A DNA stretch of 7,969 bases from Nitrospirota bacterium (GCA_017885365.1 JAFNGD010000456.1:1-7969); one strand, 5' to 3'; counted from the stretch's first letter, positions 1 through 6,787 are shown. The notes: generated from the sequence alone by a model not told the origin. A program made the numbers and translations.

Positions 1-1211
1 TCCTCCTTGGGCCTGCCGAGCGTTTTGGCCTGGGCCGTATTGACGGTCTTCACATTGAGGTCGCGGTCCAGGACCATGAGGTTCGTCTTGGTGTTCTCGA
101 TGATGTTCTCAAGATAGTTTTTGGAGATGACGATCTCCTGTTCAAGCCGCCGCTGGCTCTCGAGGGCGGTCGCCTTCTCCTCGGCGATGATCTTCTGGCG
201 ATTGATGATGATCAGGATGCCCGCAGCGGCCAGGGTGACGATGAAGAGGGAGATGATCAGCGACGTGTAGAGGAACCGGCTCTTGCTCATCAAGGCGATG
301 ACGTCGCTGTACGGCGCGGACACCACTACGAGCCAGGCCTTGCTTCCCACAGGAAGTTTGTAGAAGGCGGTCAGCTTGTTCTCCCCCCCCGGCGCGTCGT
401 AATGTCCGAAGGTGTCGGCCTTTCCCTCGATCATCTTCTTCTCAGTGTCAAAGGAGCGGTGGCAGGTAAAACACGATTGGTCGGTGTGATAGAGGTTCTT
501 ACCGACCATCTGGGGCTGGTTGGGATGGTAGAGGAGGGTCCCCTCGCTGTCCATCATCCACGCATACCCGCGGGTCCCTGATTTGACGGGCGCGAGGAAC
601 TTCTGCGTGATACCGTCCAGCGACAGGACGGCCAGGACAACGCCGCTGAACTCCGGCATCCGCCCGCCATGCTGCGCTGGGAAGATCGGAACCGCGATAA
701 TGAACTGCTTTGACAGAGTCTTCTCGTCGGAGGCGGGGAGAAGGTCGGTAATGAGCTTTTCGTTCCTGCGGAGCGAGGATGCCTTCCGGAAATAGTCCGT
801 CGATGCGAGGCGGCCACCCTCACGGCCGGGAGCCGCGCTGTCGTAAAGGACCGTTCCCCGGCGGTCCAGGATGCGGATGGTGGCAAGGATGTCGCTCTCG
901 AGGTGAAAGTGGATCCCTTCGACAACGGACCGCGCCTGGGCGCTCTGGTTGACCCGGAGCACGTCGGGGAGCCGCGAGATGACGTTGATGTCCTTGTACA
1001 CGTGATCGACGAAACTTTCTACGTTGATGGCGACCTGCTGGGCGAGGAGGAGCTGCTGCCGGTTGAACTGTTCGGCCATGGCGTCCTGCAGCGATTGATG
1101 GAAGAATTGACCGAGGATGATGATGACCGAAATGACGACCAGGAAGACGAAGATGATCCGCGCGGGCGTCAGGAGCCCGTGTTCCCGGAGGGTCCGGAGG
1201 AAGCGTAGCAT
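1..1211 (-). CDS. Sensor protein, double-Cache-like periplasmic domain with CxxCH haem-c motif, then PAS (3' end outside window)
   Basis: Membrane sensor, probably a histidine kinase, with the first 403 codons visible. The ATG at 1209-1211 is followed by a basic N-terminus and TM1 (about residues 18-38). A periplasmic region (about 40-310) has the look of a double Cache fold, with strands around ATIRILDRRGTVLYDS (110-125) and GYAWMMDSEGTLLYHP (215-230). TM2 lies at about 313-337, then a charged helix, and a PAS domain begins near 366 (ENIIENTKTNLMVLD). The periplasmic part contains CFTCH (C247, C250, H251; DNA 459-473), the classical haem-c attachment motif, just after the YHP...GKN stretch. 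H229, H242, M260 and H270 are possible second ligands. The catalytic end lies beyond the window, so kinase, diguanylate cyclase or other output is unproven; kinase is inferred from the architecture. The Shine-Dalgarno is weak (GGAAG 11 bases upstream). The next in-frame Met (45) would delete TM1, so this start is preferred. Confidence 0.85.
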   Translation of the reverse strand, partial: MLRFLRTLREHGLLTPARIIFVFLVVISVIIILGQFFHQSLQDAMAEQFNRQQLLLAQQVAINVESFVDHVYKDINVISRLPDVLRVNQSAQARSVVEGIHFHLESDILATIRILDRRGTVLYDSAAPGREGGRLASTDYFRKASSLRRNEKLITDLLPASDEKTLSKQFIIAVPIFPAQHGGRMPEFSGVVLAVLSLDGITQKFLAPVKSGTRGYAWMMDSEGTLLYHPNQPQMVGKNLYHTDQSCFTCHRSFDTEKKMIEGKADTFGHYDAPGGENKLTAFYKLPVGSKAWLVVVSAPYSDVIALMSKSRFLYTSLIISLFIVTLAAAGILIIINRQKIIAEEKATALESQRRLEQEIVISKNYLENIIENTKTNLMVLDRDLNVKTVNTAQAKTLGRPKE

Positions 1212-1216
1212 GGGTT

Positions 1217-1246
1217 ACTTTACTTCCAAAACATGAGTGATGTCAA
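1217..1246 (-). promoter_or_regulatory. Possible sigma70-type promoter of the haem-motif sensor gene
   Basis: On the minus strand a perfect TTGACA (1241-1246) is followed after 18 bases by TAAAGT (1217-1222; 4 of 6 matches to TATAAT). Transcription would begin at or next to the ATG at 1211, implying a leaderless or nearly leaderless message. That is unusual, and conflicts with GGAAG acting as ribosome binding site, so the promoter is tentative. Confidence 0.3.
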
Positions 1247-1300
1247 GGGATTAGATGGAAAGCCCGTGTGCAGATTGGACGACGATGGTCAGGAGAACAT

Positions 1301-1332
1301 CCTCTCCCGCTACGGTCGCAGATAAGGAGAGG
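1301..1332. repeat. Inverted repeat, 7-bp arms, downstream of the FadL gene
   Basis: CCTCTCC (1301-1307) and GGAGAGG (1326-1332) form perfect arms around an 18-base centre, starting 14 bases after the porin stop codon. No T-run follows on the minus strand, so this is not a standard intrinsic terminator. It may be a 3'-end stabilising hairpin or a factor-dependent termination region. The rest of the 1212-1345 gap holds no recognisable gene. Confidence 0.45.
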
Positions 1333-1345
1333 GATCGATCACGTT

Positions 1346-2587
1346 CTAGAACGCATACCCTATGGTGATCGCGGTGAGCTGGGCCTCGGAGCGGTAGGTG
1401 CCGTTCAAGGCATCCGGGGTGAGGGTCCCGTCGTCGGCGAGGCTGTTCTTGATGGTTCTGTTCATGAATTTCAGATACATGTAGGCGACGTCGACGGTTA
1501 TTTTTCCGGAGGAATACCCAGCGCCGATCGTAATTCCCTGGCGGTCCGCATCAGGCACGGCTGTGTCGAAATGGTTCTCCGGTACGGGGTTCTGATCATA
1601 CACGTATCCGGCGCGCAGCTTCCAGTGGTCGTTCATCCGGTATTGTCCGCCGAGCCGGAGGCAGAAGGCGTTCTCCCACTTTTTTTCCGACGTCTGCGTG
1701 TCGGTAGCACCCCCTGTCAACACAGCAATGGTGTTCGATGTGACGACGAGGCGGTCGTAGGTCGACCAAAGTGTGTATTCCAGATCGGCGTTCAGCGTGA
1801 GCGAGTCGGTTGCCTTGTAGGAGACGCCGGCCTGGATGATATCGGGAAGCGTGATATCCGTCTTCCCGGGATTGGAAACGCTGAGCGGTACCCCTGCGTC
1901 GGCAGTGCCGTCGAGGTTGATCTTGATTCGGCTGCGGTAGGTAAGGCCGATCTGTGCGGCATCCGTGGCCTTGAACAGCATGGCTGCATTGAATCCCCAA
2001 CCACTGCCGTCGCCTTTCAGGGTGAACTTAGCATCGACGCCGGGGGCGACGGGGAGAGCTTTCTCCATCGTCGCTTTGAGCTGGAGATAGGCGATGCCGA
2101 ACGCCGCGGAGAACCGGTCGGTGAACTGATACGCGGCTGACGGGTTCACCTCGATGGTCTTGACCTCGGAAAAAGTCGTGACATAGCGGACGGAGCTGGA
2201 GTCGGACCAGGTCGTCGAAAGGCCGAAGGGACTGTTGACGCTGATGCCGAGGGCGAGTTCTTTTGATACTCGGTGGGTAAGGTAGAAGTGCGGGGGGACG
2301 AAGAGCTCCCGCTCCGTGGTCTCGGTGGTGGCAATTGGTGTATCGTGCTCCATCGTTGGAGTGATGGAAGTGACGCCGGCGGCGAGCCGCGTGCCGGGGA
2401 GCTGCGTGATGCCGGCAGGATTGTACCAGACCGCCGTGGCGTCGTCGGCCTGCCCGACGAAGGCGCCCGCCATTCCCATGGCCGATGCGCTCTGGTCCGG
2501 GAGCCGGAAGCCGGAGGCGTAGGATTCCGGTGACAGGAGGAACGGGAAAAGCAGGGCAGCGGTCAGCCAGCAGATCAATCTCTTCAT
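1346..2587 (-). CDS. FadL/OmpP1/TodX-family outer-membrane transport protein
   Basis: A 413-residue outer-membrane beta-barrel of the FadL family, which passes long-chain fatty acids or other hydrophobic compounds (such as aromatics) across the outer membrane by lateral diffusion. A Sec signal peptide (residues 1-24, cleavage probably SYA|SGF) precedes the typical mature start GFRLPDQSASAMGMAGAFVG, matching the N-terminal hatch region. The family signature WYNPAGITQLPG lies at 54-65. Alternating hydrophobic strands follow, and the chain ends in ITIGYAF with the terminal Phe needed by the barrel assembly machinery. Length fits the family (about 400-450). The start is fixed by GGAGG (2594-2598), 6 bases before the ATG. 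The gene has its own promoter after a terminator and lies between two sensor genes. Family is certain; substrate cannot be told, so no symbol is given. Confidence 0.95.
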   Translation of the reverse strand: MKRLICWLTAALLFPFLLSPESYASGFRLPDQSASAMGMAGAFVGQADDATAVWYNPAGITQLPGTRLAAGVTSITPTMEHDTPIATTETTERELFVPPHFYLTHRVSKELALGISVNSPFGLSTTWSDSSSVRYVTTFSEVKTIEVNPSAAYQFTDRFSAAFGIAYLQLKATMEKALPVAPGVDAKFTLKGDGSGWGFNAAMLFKATDAAQIGLTYRSRIKINLDGTADAGVPLSVSNPGKTDITLPDIIQAGVSYKATDSLTLNADLEYTLWSTYDRLVVTSNTIAVLTGGATDTQTSEKKWENAFCLRLGGQYRMNDHWKLRAGYVYDQNPVPENHFDTAVPDADRQGITIGAGYSSGKITVDVAYMYLKFMNRTIKNSLADDGTLTPDALNGTYRSEAQLTAITIGYAF

Positions 2588-2605
2588 TGACAGCCTCCGG
2601 GGAAC

Positions 2606-2622
2606 GTCCGATACGAACGGAC
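2606..2622. promoter_or_regulatory. Operator-like inverted repeat at the FadL transcription start
   Basis: GTCCG (2606-2610) and CGGAC (2618-2622) are perfect arms around 7 bases; one further inner pair also matches, giving 6 of 8 possible pairs. It lies just downstream of the proposed -10 box (2626-2631), about +1 to +20, where a repressor would block transcription. It could instead form a small hairpin in the mRNA leader. Confidence 0.35.
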
Positions 2623-2625
2623 ACG

Positions 2626-2654
2626 AGTATAGGCCGCTGACGGTGCGGGATTAA
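2626..2654 (-). promoter_or_regulatory. Probable promoter of the FadL gene
   Basis: The minus strand has TATACT (2626-2631; 5 of 6 matches to the -10 consensus) with TTAATC (2649-2654; 3 of 6 to -35) at exactly 17 bases spacing. The weak -35 box suggests that an activator may be needed. The distance to the ATG leaves a leader of about 30 bases containing the GGAGG site. Confidence 0.5.
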
Positions 2655-2660
2655 GCAGGG

Positions 2661-2691
2661 AAAAAAAGCGCGTGCGCCAGGGATGCTGGCG
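2661..2691 (-). terminator. Candidate intrinsic terminator of the four-gene signalling operon
   Basis: Directly after the histidine kinase stop codon the minus strand reads CGCCAG (2686-2691), loop CATCC, CTGGCG (2675-2680), then CACGCGC and a run of seven T (2661-2667). The T-run is 7 bases from this stem, but a second small stem GCG-CACG-CGC abuts it. It separates the operon from the FadL promoter. Confidence 0.55.
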
Positions 2692-2692
2692 G

Positions 2693-4510
2693 TCACAGGT
2701 CCATCGCGGTCATCAGGTGGTCGCCCTCGATCTTCCAGACCTTGTCCAGCGGGAGGGTGAAGGAGAACGTAGACCCGCTGCCTGGGGTGCTCTCCGCCCA
2801 GATACGGCCGCCGTGGTATTCCACGATCTGTTTGGTGATGGCAAGACCGAGGCCGGTCCCTTCACTAATATTGGTCAGCGCATCGCCGGAGCGGCGGAAC
2901 TTTTCGAAGATCGAGTCCAGGTGCTTGTGAGGGATGCCGACGCCGGTGTCCGTGATATGCACCATGATCTGCCTTCGAGGCTGTTCCTCGTACGAGGCCT
3001 CGATCGAAATCCTTCCTCCGTCGGGCGTGAATTTGATCGCATTGGAGAGGATATTGGTAATGACCTGTACGAGACGGTCACGGTCACCATAGAGGCGGGG
3101 CAGGGGGTCAGGCATGTCGAGTTCCATGATAAGGCTTTTGTTGTCGGCAAGGGACTGGATGTTGGTCACCGAGGTCCTGATGACCTCGGGGAGAGAGACC
3201 TGGGTGACGTGCCAGCTCAGCTTGCCGGCTTCGATCTTGGTGAGGTCAAGAATGTCGTTGATCAGCCGGGCGAGGCGGTCCGTTTCATTGTTGATGATGG
3301 AAAGGAACCGGCTCCGCTTCTCGGCGGTCATGCGGGGTTTGATGAGGATCAGTTCGGTGAACGCCTTGATGGAAGTGAGCGGCGTCCTCAATTCATGGGA
3401 CACGACCGAGATAAAGTCTGATTTGAGCTGATCGAGCTCCTTCAGTTTCTTGTTCGCAAGCTCGAGCTCTCGGTTCGCAACGGCGAGGTTCTGGTTCGAG
3501 AGCTGGAGCCGCTCATAGGCTTTGGTCAGGTTCTCCGTCTTTTCGGCAACGCGGAACTCGAGGTTCCGATTCAGGTCCTCCAATTCGACCCGGTTCTTCT
3601 CGATCTCCTGCGCCATTTTGTCGAAGCTCAGCGACAGAACGCCGATTTCGTCGTTCGAAATAAGGTTGGACCGCGCCTTGAGGTCGCCCTTTTCCAGACG
3701 TCGTATGACGCTGACCATGTGCCCGAGCGGGTTCGAGATGCTCGTCGCGAGCAGGATACCGATTCCCGAGGTCAGAATGAGCGTGGTAATGATGACCAGG
3801 AACATCAGGTTGAAGAGCTGGTTCATGATGGGCTGGTTCGGCGAGAACGCGAACAGCAGGGAACTGAGCTCCATGCTTACCCGCCGGTACATCAGGACAC
3901 CCAAGGCGATCAGGGGGGCGGTAACGGTAGCCAGGAGAATGGACATGAGCCGCGTACGCGTATTGATGTGGATCACCTTGGTCTCATCAATGATGATGTT
4001 CCTGGTCTTTTCCGCGAGGAACTGGCGAACGGGATACAAGAGACGTTCCGTAAGGAAGAAGGAGAAGATGGGGAAGAATGCCAGCCCGATGCCGGCATAC
4101 AATCCGAGCTTGATGTTCTCTTTCAGCGGAAGTCCGCCAACAGTCCCCATGTAGAGGCAGTCGAAGAGGGTCACGAGCTCGTAGCGAATGAGGACCGTAG
4201 CGGCGTGAACGATAGGCAGGTTCAGCGCCCTCGTTCGTGCTTCGGCCATGACGTCATCCGGGGGGTGCAGCCGGCGTTTCAGATAGAACGAAAGCATTTC
4301 GATGGGCCGGCATTCCCATCTCTCCATGAAATAGTAGGCTGAGAAGATTCCGATCGGGGCGAGAATAACGATCGTGATGAAGAGGTAGTGGAAAAGGTGG
4401 GCCGTCGAGAACTGCATGCTCACCAGGATGTAAGGGATCAAGGTGGAGAAGATGACAGCGATAATGACCAGTTCGCTGTAGATAATCTTTTTTGAGACAT
4501 TGAGTTCCAT
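2693..4510 (-). CDS. Six-helix HAMP sensor histidine kinase
   Basis: A 605-residue inner-membrane histidine kinase. Six predicted helices lie at about 12-31, 42-61, 101-122, 135-156, 187-207 and 232-257, with only short periplasmic loops (the longest about 24 residues). Sensing is therefore probably in the membrane. HAMP (258-304; SNPLGHM, NDEIGVLSLSFD) leads to a long coiled coil (305-362). HisKA has the H-box SHELRTPLT with phospho-acceptor H372. The ATPase domain has the N-box (N487, N490), G1 DTGVGIP (521-527), F-box FEKF (535-538) and G2 GTGLGL (551-556), so all catalytic motifs are intact. The segments after each helix pair look alike (P69, P160, P261), suggesting internal triplication. 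It is the last gene of the operon, starting 15 bases after the methyltransferase stop. No Shine-Dalgarno is visible, so translational coupling is likely. The likely partner is the receiver protein at 6388-6765. Ligand unknown. Confidence 0.95.
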   Translation of the reverse strand: MELNVSKKIIYSELVIIAVIFSTLIPYILVSMQFSTAHLFHYLFITIVILAPIGIFSAYYFMERWECRPIEMLSFYLKRRLHPPDDVMAEARTRALNLPIVHAATVLIRYELVTLFDCLYMGTVGGLPLKENIKLGLYAGIGLAFFPIFSFFLTERLLYPVRQFLAEKTRNIIIDETKVIHINTRTRLMSILLATVTAPLIALGVLMYRRVSMELSSLLFAFSPNQPIMNQLFNLMFLVIITTLILTSGIGILLATSISNPLGHMVSVIRRLEKGDLKARSNLISNDEIGVLSLSFDKMAQEIEKNRVELEDLNRNLEFRVAEKTENLTKAYERLQLSNQNLAVANRELELANKKLKELDQLKSDFISVVSHELRTPLTSIKAFTELILIKPRMTAEKRSRFLSIINNETDRLARLINDILDLTKIEAGKLSWHVTQVSLPEVIRTSVTNIQSLADNKSLIMELDMPDPLPRLYGDRDRLVQVITNILSNAIKFTPDGGRISIEASYEEQPRRQIMVHITDTGVGIPHKHLDSIFEKFRRSGDALTNISEGTGLGLAITKQIVEYHGGRIWAESTPGSGSTFSFTLPLDKVWKIEGDHLMTAMDL

Positions 4511-4525
4511 GGGTTTATGTTCGTA

Positions 4526-5689
4526 TCAGGGGAACAGTGCTTTGACCGCGAACTTGCGCAACGCGTCGTGATTAAGCGTGAGCCCCGTAAGTGCTTGCGG
4601 GTCGCACGTAAGCAGCGCCTTTGCCGTTTTAATGTTCACCGAAGCCAGTTTTGATGTGTCTGCCTCAGAGAAGTTCGTGATGCGGTGCAGCGGGATATCG
4701 TTCTTTGAGGTGTAGATGACCGCCAGCCGAGATTCTCCCTGGATGACCGGCAGGAACGTGTGGTGCTGGGCGCTGACCTTCCTGATCAGGTCGTCGGCTT
4801 CAGCCTCGCTGAAGAAGCCGGTGAAATCCGTGAACAGCGTCGACAGCAGTACGTCCACGGAGATCGTCTGGATATTGTTCGCGACCACCTGGTTAAAGAA
4901 GATCCCGTAGCGGGAGATCCGGATCATGTCCCTGATGAACTTTTCGCGTTTCACGATGGGAAGAAAATGGAACACGTTGAACGCATACACCCAGTCGAAC
5001 GCATTGTCCGAAAAACGCGTCATGTCCGTGACGTCGCCGACCTGAAGCTCGATCTGGTCCTGAAGACCTGCCTCCGAGTCCTTGCGCTTCCCCTGCTCGA
5101 CGGTATGGACGTTCATGTCGATTCCCGTCGCGCTGACGCCGGGACAGGTCTTCACGATCTCCCGGAGCACGGAACCGTCGCCGCAGCCGAGATCGAGGAT
5201 GGTATGGCCGGTCGAAAGTCCAGACCACTTGAAGAATTCCGCAGAGGCCTTGGAAAGGTGGGAAGCGACACGGGGGATATAATCACGGCTGATCTTGCCC
5301 TGCGTGATGCTGTCAAGGCCGACGCCTTTCTGATAGGCGTCCTTGGAATACTGAACGGCCTTGGTAAAGTAGCTGAACATGTGGTGCAGTCCGAGCAGGT
5401 CGGGGCTGGGAGTGCCCCGGCGCAGGAGCGCGCCCTTGGCGGTCAGTGAATATCCGTCGCCCGACCTGCTGATATATCCGTAGGTGAGCGCGAAGCGCAG
5501 CCAACGTTCGACCTTCGTGATGTCATATCCCAGCTGGCCTGACAGCTCCTGGGAGGAGATGGATTTATTGAGCGGTATCCAATCAAAAAAGCCGAGCTCG
5601 ATGCCCTGAACCGTGTTGAGCCCGATGGCGCCGTTGATGAGCATGGTCATCAGTTCAGAGGAATATTTTTTTATTTCCTCGGGGTTCAT
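4526..5689 (-). CDS. SAM-dependent methyltransferase with N-terminal winged-helix/dimerisation-like domain
   Basis: A cytosolic class I methyltransferase of 387 residues. Residues about 1-95 look like the helical, winged-helix-type dimerisation domain of small-molecule O-methyltransferases (LGFFDWIPLNKSISSQEL, VERWLRFALTYGYI, YSLTAKG). The Rossmann core follows: motif I ILDLGCGDG (164-172), the acidic residue after strand 2 in GIDMN (D191), GDV (218-220) and FDWVYAFNVFHFL (231-243) as motif IV region. About 60 residues follow the core. The architecture recalls CrtF/BchU-like enzymes, but the substrate is not evident, and it is not CheR. The ATG at 5687-5689 is chosen because GGAGG (5695-5699) sits 5 bases upstream; an in-frame GTG at 5693-5695 would overlap that site. 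It starts 16 bases after the TPR gene, within the same operon. Fold confident; substrate unknown. Confidence 0.88.
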   Translation of the reverse strand: MNPEEIKKYSSELMTMLINGAIGLNTVQGIELGFFDWIPLNKSISSQELSGQLGYDITKVERWLRFALTYGYISRSGDGYSLTAKGALLRRGTPSPDLLGLHHMFSYFTKAVQYSKDAYQKGVGLDSITQGKISRDYIPRVASHLSKASAEFFKWSGLSTGHTILDLGCGDGSVLREIVKTCPGVSATGIDMNVHTVEQGKRKDSEAGLQDQIELQVGDVTDMTRFSDNAFDWVYAFNVFHFLPIVKREKFIRDMIRISRYGIFFNQVVANNIQTISVDVLLSTLFTDFTGFFSEAEADDLIRKVSAQHHTFLPVIQGESRLAVIYTSKNDIPLHRITNFSEADTSKLASVNIKTAKALLTCDPQALTGLTLNHDALRKFAVKALFP

Positions 5690-5694
5690 CCGCA

Positions 5695-5699
5695 CCTCC
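5695..5699 (-). promoter_or_regulatory. Ribosome binding site that decides the methyltransferase start
   Basis: GGAGG on the minus strand is 5 bases from the ATG at 5689 and overlaps the upstream in-frame GTG (5693-5695). Only the ATG can be served by it. Confidence 0.75.
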
Positions 5700-5705
5700 G
5701 CGGCG

Positions 5706-6380
5706 TCATTGCTGTCTCACCAGGGCATCGATCACGACCGTTCCATAGATGGCCCAGATGATGATGAGGATGCTCCAGATGAGGAAGCTGAGCTTTCTCA
5801 TGCTGGCTTCATCGGACTTCTTTTCGCGTTTTCTGATCTCGGCGTCCTTCTCTTTTGTCCTACGGTAGAAATTCTGGTAGTTCCTGTATCGTTCCGGGGA
5901 GAGTTCGAAGAGCCTAGCGAGGATAGTGGCGTCCTTGTCGAGCGAAAAGGGGAACTGGTAAACCGTGTTGATCTCAGGATCGCTCTTGAGAATGTCCGCG
6001 GTCCTGTCCAACAGGTTCAAGGAAAGCATTTTATCATAACAGGCGAGCAGGTTCTCGTCGATGCTTTTGGAAAATTTTCTAAAATGCCACTTTTTTTCGA
6101 ACTTGGAATTGATGAAACTGGACTCGAAGTACTGGACAGCTTTTTGATAGTTGCCGAGCTTCTGATGACAGCGACCGGTAAGGACAAGGGTGTTCGCCAG
6201 ACCCGAAACTCCGTTCGCGAGAGGAATGGTGAAGGGGTGACCTTTAACATCGATCTGCCGGAACATTACCTCGGCGTTCTGCAGCTCTATGATGGCCTGC
6301 TCGTAGCTCCCCTGCTCTGCCAGAGCGGAACCTTTCTCGAACGCCTCTCGGGCCGTCAGTGTCGTGGCGTTATTCAGCAT
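5706..6380 (-). CDS. TPR-repeat protein with single C-terminal membrane anchor
   Basis: Not a named family that I recognise. The 224-residue protein begins with helix pairs of TPR type: about 11-43 (AFEKGSALAEQGSYEQAI) and 61-92 (LTGRCHQKLGNYQKAVQYF), with the usual G/Y/A spacing. A less clear helical middle follows (105-165), then a strongly charged stretch (172-196; RRTKEKDAEIRKREKK) and one hydrophobic helix (197-219) before the end. There is no signal peptide, so the TPR part should face the cytoplasm, held by a tail anchor with the basic stretch inside. TPRs bind proteins, so a scaffold that brings the receiver or methyltransferase to the kinase at the membrane is a reasonable guess. It starts 7 bases after the response regulator stop, without a clear Shine-Dalgarno, suggesting coupled translation. 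Confidence 0.8.
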   Translation of the reverse strand: MLNNATTLTAREAFEKGSALAEQGSYEQAIIELQNAEVMFRQIDVKGHPFTIPLANGVSGLANTLVLTGRCHQKLGNYQKAVQYFESSFINSKFEKKWHFRKFSKSIDENLLACYDKMLSLNLLDRTADILKSDPEINTVYQFPFSLDKDATILARLFELSPERYRNYQNFYRRTKEKDAEIRKREKKSDEASMRKLSFLIWSILIIIWAIYGTVVIDALVRQQ

Positions 6381-6387
6381 AGGGAAA

Positions 6388-6765
6388 TCAGTTGCGGAAG
6401 ATGCTCTTTACCTTTGCGAGGATCTCCATGGGGCTGAACGGCTTGACGATGTATTCGTTGGCGCCGACTTCCTTCCCGCGCTCCTGCTCCGCAACCTGCC
6501 CTTTGGCCGTCAGCATGATGACATAAGTGTCCTTCAACAGGGGGTCGGCCTTGATGGTCCGGCAGACATCATAACCGTTGATCTCCGGCATCATGATGTC
6601 CAGGAAGAGGATGTCGGGCCGGAGATCACGGACTTTCTGCAGCGCTTCGGCGCCGTCCTTGGCGAGAAGGAGATCATATCCTTCATCCTCGAGAAGGTAG
6701 GTAAGTGCGTCCCGGATGTTTTGGTTATCGTCGGCGATCAATATCTTTACCTTTTTATGATCCAT
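6388..6765 (-). CDS. Receiver-only response regulator (CheY-like)
   Basis: A 125-residue stand-alone receiver domain with no output domain. All key residues are present: acidic pair D12/D13, phospho-acceptor D56 in LFLDIMMP, switch T86 (MLTAKG), Y105, and K108 in the VKPFSP motif. It would accept phosphate from a histidine kinase, most plausibly the one encoded at 2693-4510 in the same operon, and pass the signal by protein contact. The start is supported by AGAGGA (6772-6777), 6 bases before the ATG. It is the first gene after a strong promoter. The VKPFSPMEILAKVK ending is typical of receivers in polar/differentiation or environmental signalling (PilH/DivK-like), but no specific assignment is justified. 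Confidence 0.95.
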   Translation of the reverse strand: MDHKKVKILIADDNQNIRDALTYLLEDEGYDLLLAKDGAEALQKVRDLRPDILFLDIMMPEINGYDVCRTIKADPLLKDTYVIMLTAKGQVAEQERGKEVGANEYIVKPFSPMEILAKVKSIFRN

Positions 6766-6787
6766 AATTATTCCTCTCTTTTAAAAA

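Noticed and set aside
1268..2140. 290-codon plus-strand open frame opposite the FadL gene
   Set aside because: It is antisense to a clear FadL reading frame with signal peptide and family motifs. Its own translation shows no domain, and long antisense frames are common in GC-rich coding DNA.
2672..4342. Three plus-strand open frames (2672-3421, 3522-4154, 3719-4342) opposite the histidine kinase
   Set aside because: All mirror the codons of an intact kinase, are rich in Arg/Asp/Gly or Arg/Ser as expected of shadow frames, and have no recognisable motif.
2610..4527. Shared 9-mer GATACGAAC in the FadL leader (2610-2618, plus) and the methyltransferase-kinase junction (4519-4527, minus)
   Set aside because: Shared 9-mers are expected by chance many times in 8 kb, and the two copies are in unlike contexts.
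5687..5695. GTG at 5693-5695 as methyltransferase start
   Set aside because: It overlaps the GGAGG ribosome site, which is correctly spaced only for the ATG at 5689.
4760..6437. Plus-strand frames 4760-5449 and 5613-6437
   Set aside because: They run opposite the methyltransferase and TPR genes and look like antisense shadows without domains.
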